Positions 1 to 8,829 of a DNA stretch of 64,000 nt are shown piece by piece. The translations under genes were made by a program, and so were the position numbers. The stretch comes from Streptomyces ferrugineus (GTDB taxonomy: Bacteria; Actinomycetota; Actinomycetes; Streptomycetales; Streptomycetaceae): assembly GCF_015160855.1 (NCBI RefSeq), contig NZ_CP063373.1:3844001-3908000 (forward strand), given 5' to 3'. The stretch's first letter is position 1, and each line of letters starts with the position of its first letter. The notes beneath the pieces are model-generated. The model was not told the origin of the DNA and did no database searches. It saw nothing but the letters and a program-made list of their open reading frames with translations.

Positions 1-153
1 GAGCGGCCCACGACGCCCGGGCACGCGCCGGCCGCGCAGTCGGCGCCGGAGTCGGAGCCCGAGAACGCCGAGCCGGTGCTGCCGGACCAGTCCGCCCGGC
101 AGCGCTCGTCGCTGTGGCGCTACCTGACGGGCCTGATCCGCGGCGGTCGTTGA
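1..153 (+). CDS. C-terminal fragment of an unrecognised protein
   Basis: An open frame runs from the first base of the window to a TGA at 151-153 and gives the last 50 residues of a protein that starts outside the window. The visible part is rich in Pro, Glu, Ala and Ser up to about residue 32 and ends in a basic, partly hydrophobic stretch (SLWRYLTGLIRGGR), which could be an amphipathic or membrane-proximal tail. Codon third positions are GC-rich, as in real genes here. No family can be assigned. About 125 bp without a gene separate it from the MFS exporter. Confidence 0.5.
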   Translation, partial: ERPTTPGHAPAAQSAPESEPENAEPVLPDQSARQRSSLWRYLTGLIRGGR

Positions 154-278
154 TCCGGGGCGGTACGCACCGGGCCGCGCGGTCGACTCCATGATCGACT
201 GGAGGGCCGTACGGCACCGGCGTACGGTCGAATGGTGGCGGGAGCCAGTCACCGAACACCCGCCCACGGCGCACTGCC

Positions 279-1835
279 ATGAGCAACCCGGAGCCGACAC
301 CCGAAGCACGGGCCACCCCGCAGGAGACGGAGCGGGGCGAGGGCCGGGGCAGCGGTATGGCGCTGCTGGTCATCGCGTCCTGTCAGCTGATGGTGGTGCT
401 CGACATCACCATCGTGAACATCGCCCTGCCGCACATCCAGCGTTCGCTCGACTTCTCCACGACGAGCCTGTCCTGGGTGGTCAACGCCTACACGCTCACC
501 TTCGGCGGACTGCTGCTGCTCGGCGGCCGGATGGGCGACATCCTCGGCAGACGGCGCGTGTTCATCTTCGGCGTGCTGCTGTTCGTGCTCGCCTCGCTGC
601 TCGGCGGAATGTCCCAGAACTCCTGGCAACTCCTGGCCGCCCGCGCTCTGCAGGGCGTCGGCGGCGCCATCGCCTCCCCGACCTCCCTCGCCCTGATCAG
701 CACGACCTTCCGTGAAGGACCCGAACGCAACCGGGCGTTCGGGGTGTTCGCCGCGGTCTCGGCGGGCGGCGGCGCGATCGGGCTGCTGGCGGGCGGCATG
801 CTGGTCGAGTGGCTCAACTGGCGCTGGGTGCTGTTCGTCAACGTGCCCATCGGGCTGCTCATCGCGCTCGCCACCCCGCGCTGGATCCGTGAGTCCGAGC
901 GCCACCCCGGGCACTTCGACCTGGCGGGCGCGCTCACCTCCACCGTCGGCATGGTGCTGCTGGTGTACGGGTTCATCCGGGCCGCGCAGGACGGCTGGCG
1001 GGACGCGCTCACCCTGGCCGCGTTCGGGGCGGCCGTCGTGGTGCTGCTGCTGTTCGTGCTGGTCGAGCAGCGCTCCAGACAGCCGATCACACCGCTGCAC
1101 ATGTTCGCGGACCGCAACCGGGCGGGCACGTACGGCATGATGCTGAGCCTGGCCGCGGCGATCTTCGGCATGTTCTTCTTCCTCACCCTCTTCGTGCAGA
1201 ACGTGCTGGACTTCAGCCCGCTGCAGGCCGGTCTCGCCTTCCTGCCGGTGAGCGCCGTCATCGCGGTGGGCGCGGGGCTCGCCTCCCAACTGCTGCCGAA
1301 GTACGGGCCCAAGCCGTTCATGGTGACGGGCGCGATCCTGGCCGCCGCGGGCCTGGCCTGGCTGACCCTGACCGACGTCCACTCCACCTACGCGGGCAGC
1401 ATCCTCGGGCCCATCCTGGTCTTCAGCCTCGGCATGGGCATGGAGTTCGTGTCCCTGACCCTGATGGCGCTGTCCAACGTGGCCACCCAGGAGACCGGTG
1501 CCGCCTCGGGGCTGCTCAACGCCACCCAGCAGGTGGGCGGTTCCCTCGGGCTGTCCATCCTGGTCACGATGTTCGGCACGGCCAGCAACAACGAGGCCGA
1601 CAAACAGATCCCGGCCTTCCTGTCCCGGGCCACCCCGCCGGAGCGGCTGCGCTTCGAGCGCACGGGGCAGCTTCCGCCGCCGTACGCTGACGAGGTCCTG
1701 ACCGCCGGTGTCTCGGCCACATTCATCATGGCGGCGATCTTCACGGTGATCGCCGCGGTGATCGCCCTGCTCGTGATCCAGGTCCGGCCCTCCGACCTGG
1801 AGCGGCTGCAGGGCGGCGGGATACCGACCCCCTGA
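279..1835 (+). CDS. MFS transporter, DHA2 (EmrB/QacA) family drug exporter
   Basis: This is a 518-residue integral membrane protein of the size and layout of 14-helix proton-driven multidrug exporters. After a hydrophilic N-terminus of about 26 residues comes the first helix with the family motif LDITIVNIALP (residues 41-51), then motif A, GGRMGDILGRRR (82-93), in the loop after helix 2. Hydrophobic segments continue to about residue 505. Family members export cationic drugs, antibiotics or lipids; the substrate cannot be read from sequence. There is no adjacent TetR or MarR gene, which often accompanies such exporters. It lies upstream of the tgm RiPP genes on the same strand, but about 210 bp separate them, so a role in RiPP export is only a possibility. 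Confidence 0.9.
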   Translation: MSNPEPTPEARATPQETERGEGRGSGMALLVIASCQLMVVLDITIVNIALPHIQRSLDFSTTSLSWVVNAYTLTFGGLLLLGGRMGDILGRRRVFIFGVLLFVLASLLGGMSQNSWQLLAARALQGVGGAIASPTSLALISTTFREGPERNRAFGVFAAVSAGGGAIGLLAGGMLVEWLNWRWVLFVNVPIGLLIALATPRWIRESERHPGHFDLAGALTSTVGMVLLVYGFIRAAQDGWRDALTLAAFGAAVVVLLLFVLVEQRSRQPITPLHMFADRNRAGTYGMMLSLAAAIFGMFFFLTLFVQNVLDFSPLQAGLAFLPVSAVIAVGAGLASQLLPKYGPKPFMVTGAILAAAGLAWLTLTDVHSTYAGSILGPILVFSLGMGMEFVSLTLMALSNVATQETGAASGLLNATQQVGGSLGLSILVTMFGTASNNEADKQIPAFLSRATPPERLRFERTGQLPPPYADEVLTAGVSATFIMAAIFTVIAAVIALLVIQVRPSDLERLQGGGIPTP

Positions 1836-1990
1836 GGCGTTCGCCACGCAGAGTGACAGATCCCATGCCTCGCGTGCCCACAGTGACAGTTCTGACGCCC
1901 CATCCGATGTGTGACTCGTGGGGAAGGTGCGCACAACTGGTGCGCCTGGTGTGACGACCTTCACCCCGATGTGGCGGAAAGTGATGAATT

Positions 1991-2013
1991 CCTTACGCAA
2001 GAAGCGCGTAAGG
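1991..2013. promoter_or_regulatory. Inverted repeat upstream of the RiPP precursor gene
   Basis: CCTTACGC at 1991-1998 is repeated in reverse complement as GCGTAAGG at 2006-2013 with a 7-bp spacer. It ends 35 bp before the GTG start of the precursor gene, so it could be an operator or a hairpin in the transcript leader. No regulator gene is adjacent. Confidence 0.35.
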
Positions 2014-2048
2014 GACGGTAATGCAGACAACGTCCGTGGAGGTTTCGA

Positions 2049-2240
2049 GTGCGACCGTTCACCCTCAACTACGCGTCTCCCCGAGGGCTTCCGATCGCGG
2101 TGACGCCGTATCACTTCGACCCGGCCCGGCAGCTGAACGTGCTGCCCGACGGCCGCCCCGCCGTCAGTGACCCCGAACTCCTGCTCGCGGTCGGCACGAC
2201 GACGTCGACCGCCGGGTCCGCGACTCACTTCGACGACTGA
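2049..2240 (+). CDS. tgmA: Putative ATP-grasp-modified RiPP precursor peptide (TgmA-like)
   Basis: This encodes a 63-residue peptide from a GTG start, chosen because GGAGG lies at 2038-2042 with a 6-nt spacer. It begins MRPFTLNYA, has PYHFDPARQLN in the middle and ends in a Thr/Ser/Gly-rich tail followed by HFDD. That pattern, a conserved leader and a Thr/Asp-ended core, and its position 14 bp before an ATP-grasp gene match the family described as putative ATP-grasp target RiPPs. By analogy with microviridin-type chemistry, the partner enzyme would form ester or amide links between Thr or Ser hydroxyls and acidic side chains in the tail. That chemistry is inferred. Confidence 0.75.
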   Translation: MRPFTLNYASPRGLPIAVTPYHFDPARQLNVLPDGRPAVSDPELLLAVGTTTSTAGSATHFDD

Positions 2241-2254
2241 CGAACCGGGCGCGC

Positions 2255-3202
2255 ATGACGGTTCTGATCCTCACGTCCGAGGAGGACGTGACCGCCGACA
2301 TGGTGGTGACCAGACTGCACGGGACGGGCACGCCCGTGCTGCGGCTGGACCCCGCCGACCTGCCGGGCAAGGCCGTGCTGTCCGCCGACTACGCGCACGG
2401 TGACTTCGACGGGCATCTGTCGGTCAACGGACATGTGCTCAGCATGGGCGGCCTGCGCTCCATCTGGGTGCGCAGGCCGGGGGAACCGGCCGCGCACGCC
2501 GCCGACCCCTCACCGTGGCTGACCGCCGAGACCCGGCAGGCGCTGTACGGGATGCTCCACTCCGCCGCCGCACGGTGGATGAACCATCCGCGCAACGCCG
2601 ACCAGGCCCGGCTGAAGCCCTGGCAGCTGCGGGTCGCCCACCTCAGCGGCTTCGCCGTGCCACCGACGGTCTTCACCACGGCACCCCGGCTGGCCCGGGA
2701 GTTCGCCGAGGAGCACCGGGAGGTCGTGGTGAAGTCCGCCTCGGGTCCGCCGCCCGGCGACGACCCGGCGCTGGCCCTGCCCACCACCCTCATCGGCCCC
2801 GACGCGGACTTCTCCGCCGTCGCGGCCGGGCCCGCGCTGCTCCAGCGGTACGTGCCCAAGCGGGCCGACATCCGCCTGACCTGCGTCGGCCCCCGCCTGT
2901 TCGCCGCGCGCAAGACCGCCGAGCCCGGCCAGGTCGACGGCCGCTACGGCGACACCGAGCACTCCTGGGAGCCGGTCGAGGTCCCCGAGCGCATCGGCAA
3001 GTCGGTGCACGAGTACGTCACCCTCGCCGGACTGGCCTACGCCGCCTTCGACTTCGCCGAGGACGAGGACGGCATCTGGTGGTTCCTGGAGTGCAACCAG
3101 GGCGGCCAGTTCGGCTTCGTCGAGCTGGAGACCGGGCAGCCGATCTCGGAGGCCGTCGCCCATTGGCTGGCACAGCGCAGGCCGGACCGCCGCGGCGGGT
3201 GA
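2255..3202 (+). CDS. tgmB: ATP-grasp ribosomal peptide maturase (TgmB-like)
   Basis: This 315-residue protein has the ATP-grasp layout. An N-terminal pre-ATP-grasp segment begins MTVLILTSEEDVTADMVV. It includes the segment W(V)RRPGEP, common in RiPP-associated ATP-grasp enzymes. A central region contains VVVKSASG, the ATP-binding Lys strand. The C-terminal metal and ATP site reads WWFLECNQGGQFGFVE, with the acidic and Asn ligands of the family. It matches the SAV_5884-type peptide maturase family, which pairs with short precursors like the gene just upstream. It probably activates acidic side chains as acyl phosphates for ring closure. The methyltransferase usually seen as a third gene is absent; a P450 follows 74 bp downstream. 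Confidence 0.85.
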   Translation: MTVLILTSEEDVTADMVVTRLHGTGTPVLRLDPADLPGKAVLSADYAHGDFDGHLSVNGHVLSMGGLRSIWVRRPGEPAAHAADPSPWLTAETRQALYGMLHSAAARWMNHPRNADQARLKPWQLRVAHLSGFAVPPTVFTTAPRLAREFAEEHREVVVKSASGPPPGDDPALALPTTLIGPDADFSAVAAGPALLQRYVPKRADIRLTCVGPRLFAARKTAEPGQVDGRYGDTEHSWEPVEVPERIGKSVHEYVTLAGLAYAAFDFAEDEDGIWWFLECNQGGQFGFVELETGQPISEAVAHWLAQRRPDRRGG

Positions 3203-3276
3203 GCCGGCCGGCCACTCCCGCTGGACTACCTTGAGGAGCACAGGCACACCGGTCGCGGAACACGGGAGGGCACGCG

Positions 3277-4503
3277 ATGACCACGCGGCGGGCGATCGCG
3301 CCGGAAGAGCTCGACACGCTGAACCTGGCCGATCCGCGGTTGCACGCCGAGAGCGATCTGTCCGCCGTGTGGCGCCATCTGAGGGAGCATCGGCCGGTCC
3401 ACTGGAATCCGCCGACCGACACCGCCCCCGGCTTCTGGGTGGTGACCCGGCACGCCGACGTCACCTCCGTGTACCGGTCCAGCGCACGCTTCACCTCCGA
3501 GGGCGGCAACGTCCTGGAGACGCTGCTCGCGGGCGGCGACACCGGGGCCGGGCGGATGCTCGCCATCACCGACGGGGAGAGGCACACGGGGCTGCGCCGT
3601 GTGCTGATGTCGGCGTTCTCGCCGCGGGCGCTGGAGCCCATCGTGGAGAGTGTGCGGCGCACGGTGAACCGGCTGCTGCGGGACGCGCTGGAGAAGGGCC
3701 GCTGCGACTTCGCCACCGACGTGGCGGCCGGGATACCTCTCGGCGCCATCTGCGACCTGCTGGGCGTTCCCGACCGCGACCGGGCCCATGTGCTGAGCCT
3801 GACGTCCTCCGCGCTGGGCTCGCACGAGGCGGACAGTACGGCGGTGGACGCGTGGATCGCCAAGAACGAGATCCTGCTCTACTTCGCGGGCCTCGCCCGC
3901 GACCGGCGCGACAGCGGCCACTCGGACGTCATCGCCCTGCTGGCGGGGAGCGAGGTGGGCGGGCTGCCGCTGGACGACGACGAGATCATCCTCAACTGCT
4001 ACAGCCTGATCCTGGGCGGCGACGAGACGGCCCGGCTGTCCATGGCCGGCGCCGCCCTCGCGCTGCTGGACCACCCCGACCAGTGGCAGGCCCTCAAGTG
4101 CGGCGACGCCGGCATCGGCACCGCCGTCGAGGAGATCCTGCGCTGGACGACCCCCGCCCTGCACTCCGGACGCACCGCGACCGCCGACACCGAGGTCGGC
4201 GGCCGGCCGGTCGGGGCAGGGGAGATCGTCACCGTGTGGAACGCCTCCGCCAACCATGACGAGCAAGTCTTCGACACACCGGCCGAGTTGCGCCTGGACC
4301 GCACCCCGAACAAGCACGTCACCTTCGCCTACGGCCCCCACTTCTGCCTCGGCGCCCATCTGGCCCGGGCGGAGATCGGGGCGGTACTGGCCGGGCTGCG
4401 GGACCTGGTGGCGCAGATGGAGCAGACGGGCCCGGCCAAGCCCGTCTACTCCAACTTCCTCAGCGGCCTCAGCGCCCTGCCGATCGCGCTGAAGGCCGCC
4501 TGA
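3277..4503 (+). CDS. Cytochrome P450 (bacterial class I type)
   Basis: This is a soluble 408-residue P450 of normal bacterial length. It shows the I-helix oxygen-activation motif GGDETAR, the K-helix ExxR in EEILRWTTP, and the haem loop FAYGPHFCLGAHLA with the axial cysteine at residue 357. It would hydroxylate or cross-link an organic substrate using electrons from a ferredoxin and reductase encoded elsewhere; neither is next to it. It is on the same strand and closely downstream of the ATP-grasp RiPP genes. It may therefore tailor the peptide, but it could equally be an independent oxygenase. The start follows a GGGAGG-like sequence (about 3263-3269). It converges on the next gene with only 14 bp between the two stop codons. 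Confidence 0.9.
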   Translation: MTTRRAIAPEELDTLNLADPRLHAESDLSAVWRHLREHRPVHWNPPTDTAPGFWVVTRHADVTSVYRSSARFTSEGGNVLETLLAGGDTGAGRMLAITDGERHTGLRRVLMSAFSPRALEPIVESVRRTVNRLLRDALEKGRCDFATDVAAGIPLGAICDLLGVPDRDRAHVLSLTSSALGSHEADSTAVDAWIAKNEILLYFAGLARDRRDSGHSDVIALLAGSEVGGLPLDDDEIILNCYSLILGGDETARLSMAGAALALLDHPDQWQALKCGDAGIGTAVEEILRWTTPALHSGRTATADTEVGGRPVGAGEIVTVWNASANHDEQVFDTPAELRLDRTPNKHVTFAYGPHFCLGAHLARAEIGAVLAGLRDLVAQMEQTGPAKPVYSNFLSGLSALPIALKAA

Positions 4504-4517
4504 ACCGGGCGTACCGC

Positions 4518-5384
4518 CTACCCGGCCAGCTCCTTGCGGATGCGGTCCAGCATGAACGCCGAGGACTCCTTGGCCCGCTCCTCCCAGGCGAAGACGCAGG
4601 CCGTGGCGACGCCGTCGAAGTTCAGCTCGCGCAGCGTGCCGAAGAAGGCGTCCCAGTCGACCTCGCCCTGCCCGATGTCCAGGTGCTGGTGGATGCGGGC
4701 CGGGGTGCCGGGCGGGTTGAGAATGTAGCGCAGGCCGGACGAACCCTTGTGGTTGAAGGAGTCCGCGATGTGCACGTGCTGGAGCTTGTCACCGGCGTAG
4801 CGCATCATCGCCGCGATGTCCGCCGTCGGGTCCGCACCCGACAGGTGGAAGGAGTGCGGGGCGCAGTAGAGGTAGTTCACCCACGGCTTGTTGATCGCGC
4901 GGACCAGGTCGACCGCGGGGGTGTTCTCCTCGCAGAAGTCGTCCGGGTGCGCCTCCAGGTTCAAAGCGATGCCTTCGCGCTCGAACACCGGCAGCAACTC
5001 CTCCAGCGAGCGCCAGAAGGCCGCCTCGCTCTCGGCGGCCCGCTCGGGACGGCCGTTGAACTCGCTGTTCATGAGCGGACACTCGAGGTCGGAGGTGATC
5101 TCGATCATCCGCTTCCAGTAGCGGACGGCCGCCTGCCGCTCGGTCTCGTCCGGCGAGGACCACTTGTACAGCGGCAGCACGGACGAGAGCTGGACGCCGT
5201 GGGTGCGCAGGGAGTTCTTCAGCTCGGCGATCCGCTCGTCGTCGGCGCGCGGGTGCAGGAAGAACGGCATGAAGTCGTCGCGGGGCGACAACTCGATGTA
5301 CTCGTAGCCGAGTTCTGCGACCGTGCGCACCATCTCGTCGATGGGCAGTGCGCGGAGCATGTACGGGTCGAGGGCGATTTTCAC
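4518..5384 (-). CDS. Sugar phosphate isomerase/epimerase (xylose isomerase-like TIM barrel)
   Basis: This is a 288-residue protein beginning VKIALDPYM from a GTG at 5384, which overlaps the stop of the upstream dehydrogenase gene (GTGA, 5381-5384); a GGAGGTG ribosome site precedes it. A longer frame extends upstream but runs across the dehydrogenase gene and is unlikely. The fold is indicated by regularly spaced beta-strand/metal-site motifs of the AP endonuclease 2 family: [37 protein letters not shown] and [11 protein letters not shown]. Such proteins epimerise or isomerise ketoses or act as inosose dehydratases. It is probably co-transcribed with the dehydrogenase and the second isomerase-like protein. 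The substrate is unknown. Confidence 0.85.
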   Translation of the reverse strand: MKIALDPYMLRALPIDEMVRTVAELGYEYIELSPRDDFMPFFLHPRADDERIAELKNSLRTHGVQLSSVLPLYKWSSPDETERQAAVRYWKRMIEITSDLECPLMNSEFNGRPERAAESEAAFWRSLEELLPVFEREGIALNLEAHPDDFCEENTPAVDLVRAINKPWVNYLYCAPHSFHLSGADPTADIAAMMRYAGDKLQHVHIADSFNHKGSSGLRYILNPPGTPARIHQHLDIGQGEVDWDAFFGTLRELNFDGVATACVFAWEERAKESSAFMLDRIRKELAG

Positions 5385-6397
5385 GCGGCACCTCCGTAGC
5401 AGGCGGGACGGGGCTTGAGGTCGGTGGCGACGACGCGGCCCGACTCCAGGGCCTCGACGGTCGCCGCGGTGATGACGGTGGCGGCGTAGCCGTCCCAGGC
5501 CGAGGGTCCGGTGGGCTCGTCGCCGGCGGTGAGGGCGGTGATCCACTCGCGGAACTCGGTGTCGAAGGCGTCCCGGAAGCGGCCCACCCAGTCCGTGAGC
5601 ACCTCGGTGCTGTGCCGGGCGGCGGTGCGCACGCCGACCGCGGCGGGGTCGGGGAGGCGGACGAGGCCCTCCTCGCCGACGGTCTCGCACTGGATGTCGT
5701 AGCCGTACTGGCAGTTGACGAAGACCTCGAGGTCGATACGGACGCCCTTGGCGGTCTCGAACAGCATGATCTGCGGGTCCTTGAGGTGCTCGAACCGCTT
5801 GCTCGTGGCGCGCGGCAGGACCACCTGAGCGGAGATGATCTCGTCGTCCAGCAGCCAGCGCAGGACGTCGATCTCGTGCACGGCCGTGTCGAGGGCGGCC
5901 ATGTCGGAGGTGTACGACTGCGGCACGGTGGGGTTGCGGTGGGCGCAGTGCACGATCAGGGGTTCGCCGATCCGGCCGGAGTCGATGACCTGCTTCAGCT
6001 GCCGGTAGCCGGCGTCGTAGCGGCGCATGAAGCCGACCTGGACCAGACGGCGGCCGTGGGCCATCTCGGCCTCGACGATCTTCAGGCAGTCCTCGGCGGT
6101 GGTGGCCAGCGGCTTCTCGCAGAACACCGGCTTGCCGGCCGCGATGGCGTTCAGCACGTGCTCGGCGTGGGTCGGGCCCCAGGACGTGACCAGCACCGCG
6201 TCCACGTCGTCCGCCGCGATCACGGCGGCACCGTCGGGCAGCACTCGGGCGCCGACCGGGGCCGCCGCGTCCTCGGCGCGGGCGGCGTCGATGTCGGTGA
6301 CCGCTGTGACACGGGCGCCGGTGACGGTGTCGGTCAGGCGCCGGATGTGCTCCTTGCCGATCCAGCCGGCGCCGATGACGCCTACTCGCACAGTCAT
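5381..6397 (-). CDS. Gfo/Idh/MocA family oxidoreductase (inositol 2-dehydrogenase-like)
   Basis: This 338-residue NAD(P)-dependent dehydrogenase starts [15 protein letters not shown], a classic Rossmann GxGxxG (about residues 8-15). It carries the family catalytic segment [12 protein letters not shown] with the EKP lysine, followed by [13 protein letters not shown], typical of myo-inositol 2-dehydrogenases. The C-terminal half is the alpha/beta substrate domain. An AAAGGA ribosome site precedes the ATG. Genes of this type sit with IolE-like proteins in inositol, scyllo-inositol or related polyol catabolism, which fits the neighbours. It probably oxidises a cyclitol or sugar hydroxyl to a ketone that the isomerase-like proteins then process. 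Confidence 0.88.
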   Translation of the reverse strand: MTVRVGVIGAGWIGKEHIRRLTDTVTGARVTAVTDIDAARAEDAAAPVGARVLPDGAAVIAADDVDAVLVTSWGPTHAEHVLNAIAAGKPVFCEKPLATTAEDCLKIVEAEMAHGRRLVQVGFMRRYDAGYRQLKQVIDSGRIGEPLIVHCAHRNPTVPQSYTSDMAALDTAVHEIDVLRWLLDDEIISAQVVLPRATSKRFEHLKDPQIMLFETAKGVRIDLEVFVNCQYGYDIQCETVGEEGLVRLPDPAAVGVRTAARHSTEVLTDWVGRFRDAFDTEFREWITALTAGDEPTGPSAWDGYAATVITAATVEALESGRVVATDLKPRPACYGGAA

Positions 6398-6441
6398 GGG
6401 TGGTGGTCCTTTCTGCGGTCCCCGGCCGCGACGGACCCGGG

Positions 6442-6485
6442 GACGGGGTGTTCAGGAGGAGCAGACGGGGTGTTCAGGAGAAGCA
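6442..6485. repeat. Two-copy 22-bp tandem repeat between operon genes
   Basis: A 22-bp unit beginning GACGGGGTGTTCAGGAG occurs at 6442-6463 and again at 6464-6485 with one mismatch. It lies in the roughly 200-bp gap between the dehydrogenase gene and the upstream isomerase-like gene. Its function is unknown; it may be a replication-slippage duplication. Confidence 0.7.
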
Positions 6486-6594
6486 GGAGAGAGCTGGTGA
6501 CCAGGTCCTCGGTGAAGGGTGTGAGCCCGAGGTCCTCCGGGCGGCCTCCGTCCGCGTGACCGTGCTCTCTGCGACGTCCGTCATGGGCCGCTTC

Positions 6595-7545
6595 TCACTT
6601 GCTGACCGTGGGGCGCCGGATACCGGTCAGGCCGCAGCCCGCCAGGTGCTCACGGGTGCTGACGGCGATGGGCAGCGGCACCTCGGGTGCGCACGGGTAC
6701 AGGTCCTGCTCGACGATGACGAACAGCTCCGCGTCGAGCCGGGCCAGTTCCGCGACCACGTCGGCGGGCCTGGGCACGCCCGCGGGCGGCGACACGCACA
6801 CACCGCGCCTGACGGCCTCGCCGAACGACAGGTCCTCGGCGGCGACCTGGGCGAGGATCTCCGGGTCCATCTGCTTGATGTGGACGTACCCGACGCGCTC
6901 GCCGAAGCGGCGGATCAGGTCGAGGTTGTCGCCGCCGCCGTAGGCGACATGGCCGGTGTCCAGGCAGAGGTTGGTCCAGCGGGAGTCGGACTCGTTGAGC
7001 AGGCGCTCGATCTCCGGCTGGGTCTGGATGTGGCTGTCGGCGTGCGGGTGGACGACGAGGCGTACGTCGTACTCGTCGAGGAGCAGCTTGCCGAGCCGGT
7101 CGGCGGCCTTGCCGAAGCCCGCCCACTGCTCGGCGGTCAGCTCCGGCGACTCGGTGAAGGCGCCGGTCTTCTCGTCGCGGTACATGGGCGGCAGGAGCAC
7201 CAGGTGGTGGGCGCCCGCGGCGGCGGTCAGCTCCGCGACCCGCCGGACATGGGCGAGCGTCTCGTCCCAGGCCTCGGGCCGGTGCAGAGCGCCGAAGGCG
7301 GTGCCGCCGGAGACCTGCAGCCCGCGCGCGTCGAGCTCCTCCCTGAGCTGCTGCGGGTCGGTGGGGAGGTAGCCGTACGGCCCGAGTTCCAGCCACCGGT
7401 ATCCCGCCGCGGCGAGCTCGTCCAGGAAGCGGGTGTACGGGACCTGCTGGTCGTCCTCGGGGAACCAGACTCCCCACGAGTCGGGGGCCGAGCCCAGGCA
7501 CAGGTTGCCCGCGGTGGTGCGGAGCGAGGTTGGCACCGTTGCCAT
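6595..7545 (-). CDS. IolE-like sugar phosphate isomerase/epimerase (inosose dehydratase-like)
   Basis: This 316-residue TIM-barrel protein has the N-terminal signature LGSAPDSWGVWFPED, which is characteristic of IolE-type inosose dehydratases. It is followed by WLELGPYGYLP, LVVHPHADSH, CLDTGHVAYGGGD and YVHIKQMDP, which supply the metal-binding Glu, His and Asp residues of the family. GAAGGA precedes the ATG at 7545 by 7 nt. It is the first gene of the operon read leftwards into the dehydrogenase and the second isomerase-like protein. A LacI-type operator lies about 66-82 bp upstream. Inositol or a related cyclitol is the best guess for the pathway, but no iolC, iolD or iolB gene is present in the window. 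Confidence 0.85.
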   Translation of the reverse strand: MATVPTSLRTTAGNLCLGSAPDSWGVWFPEDDQQVPYTRFLDELAAAGYRWLELGPYGYLPTDPQQLREELDARGLQVSGGTAFGALHRPEAWDETLAHVRRVAELTAAAGAHHLVLLPPMYRDEKTGAFTESPELTAEQWAGFGKAADRLGKLLLDEYDVRLVVHPHADSHIQTQPEIERLLNESDSRWTNLCLDTGHVAYGGGDNLDLIRRFGERVGYVHIKQMDPEILAQVAAEDLSFGEAVRRGVCVSPPAGVPRPADVVAELARLDAELFVIVEQDLYPCAPEVPLPIAVSTREHLAGCGLTGIRRPTVSK

Positions 7546-7610
7546 GACAAGTCCTTCGGGGGAGGCGGCGGTCGTCGGCGGACGTATCCACGGATCTTCT
7601 GTCGCGCTCT

Positions 7611-7627
7611 ACTAGCGCGCTCTAGTG
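7611..7627. promoter_or_regulatory. Probable LacI-family operator, copy 1
   Basis: The near-palindrome ACTAGCGCGCTCTAGTG has a central CG and CTAG at both arms, as LacI-family sites usually do. It lies between the divergent isomerase operon (start 7545) and the LacI regulator (start 7716 or 7728), so it could control both. The identical 17 bases recur at 9927-9943 in front of the sugar-binding lipoprotein gene. Confidence 0.75.
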
Positions 7628-7715
7628 CGAGTACGATGACTCTGGTCCAAATGTCATGTCAATAGCTTGCTGCTGGGAGATTTCGAGCGCTGGTTAAGGT
7701 GAACGGCGTCGAAGG

Positions 7716-8759
7716 GTGGGTTCACAGGTGGATGCGTCAGGCCGTCAGCGGCCCACGATGGCGGACGTCGCCGAGAAGGCCGGAGTGTCCCGAGCGCTTG
7801 TCTCGATCATCTTCCGCGATCTTCCGGGCGCCGGTCGCGAGACACGCGAGCGGGTGCTGCGCGTCGCCGACGAGATCGGCTACCGCCCGGACAACGCGGC
7901 CCGGCTGCTCGCGCGCGGCCGCAGCCGCACCCTCGGTGTGATGTTCACCGTCCACCAGACCTTCCATACGGACCTCATCGCGGGCATATACCCGGAGGCC
8001 GAGCGGCTCGGCTACGACGTCCTGCTCTCCGCCGCGGCCCAGGGCCGCAGCGAGGAGAAGGCGGTGGAGGCGCTGCTCGGCCACCGCTGCGAGGCGGTGA
8101 TCCTGCTCGGCCCCGACGCGGACCCCGGCTACCTCGACGCGCTCGGCCGCCGCACCGTCGCCGTCTCGGTGAGCCGCCGGGTGCCCCATGCGCGCGTGGA
8201 CTTCGTGCACAGCGCCGAGGGCAAGGGCGCCCGGCAGGCGATGGACCACCTCGTGGAGCTGGGCCACCGGCGGATCGTGCACATCGACGGCGGGCGCGGC
8301 CCCGGCTCGGCCGAGCGGCGACGGGCGTACCGGGCGGCGATGCGCAGGCATGGGCTGGAGGCCGAGCTGCGGGTGATCCCCGGCGCGCACACCGAGGAGT
8401 CCGGCATCGAGACGGGGCGCCTGCTGCTGGCGGAACGCGACCAGGGGCGGCCGCTGCCCACGGCGGTCCTCGCGGGCAACGACCGCTGCGCGATGGGCCT
8501 GTTGATGACGTTGACCCGGGCGGGCGTCGAGGTGCCGCGCGACATGTCGGTCGTCGGCTACGACGACAGCCACCTCTCCCACCTGATGCCGATCGGCCTG
8601 ACCACCGTCCGCCAGGACGCGGTCCTCATGGCCGAGCACGCGGTCCGCTTCGCCGTGGAGCGGCTGGAGGACCCGGAACTGCAGCCGCGCGAGGCGGTGC
8701 TGGACCCCAAGCTCGTGGTCCGGGGCACGAGCGGGCCGGCCCCGCAGGAGCCGGCCTGA
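7716..8759 (+). CDS. LacI-family transcriptional regulator
   Basis: This 347-residue repressor has an N-terminal helix-turn-helix, TMADVAEKAGVSRALVSIIF (about residues 14-33), then the hinge helix region (NAARLLARGRSRTLG) and a periplasmic-binding-protein-like sensor domain to the end. The sensor domain contains the usual HRRIVHIDG, NDRCAMGLL and SVVGYDDSHLSHL segments. The start is ambiguous: GTG at 7716, or GTG at 7728, which is better placed after AAGGGTGGG. It is divergent from the isomerase/dehydrogenase operon and convergent with the sugar-binding lipoprotein gene. Shared operator copies suggest it represses both in response to the transported sugar or cyclitol. Confidence 0.92.
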   Translation: MGSQVDASGRQRPTMADVAEKAGVSRALVSIIFRDLPGAGRETRERVLRVADEIGYRPDNAARLLARGRSRTLGVMFTVHQTFHTDLIAGIYPEAERLGYDVLLSAAAQGRSEEKAVEALLGHRCEAVILLGPDADPGYLDALGRRTVAVSVSRRVPHARVDFVHSAEGKGARQAMDHLVELGHRRIVHIDGGRGPGSAERRRAYRAAMRRHGLEAELRVIPGAHTEESGIETGRLLLAERDQGRPLPTAVLAGNDRCAMGLLMTLTRAGVEVPRDMSVVGYDDSHLSHLMPIGLTTVRQDAVLMAEHAVRFAVERLEDPELQPREAVLDPKLVVRGTSGPAPQEPA

Positions 8760-8768
8760 GAACAAACA

Positions 8769-8816
8769 GCGGCGGTGCCGACCGTGCCCCGTCGCGGTCA
8801 CGGCCGACACCGCCTG
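8769..8816. terminator. Bidirectional hairpin terminator between convergent genes
   Basis: GGCGGTGCCGACCGTG (8771-8786) pairs with CACGGCCGACACCGCC (8799-8814), allowing G-U pairs, around a 12-nt loop. It lies between the stops of the LacI gene (8759) and the convergent lipoprotein gene (8830). There is no clear U-tract, as is common in Streptomyces. Confidence 0.65.
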
Positions 8817-8829
8817 TCCATGGACGCGC

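Noticed and set aside
249..2228. Minus-strand open frame opposite the MFS gene
   Set aside because: High GC leaves stops rare on the opposite strand. The plus-strand product is a full-length DHA2 exporter.
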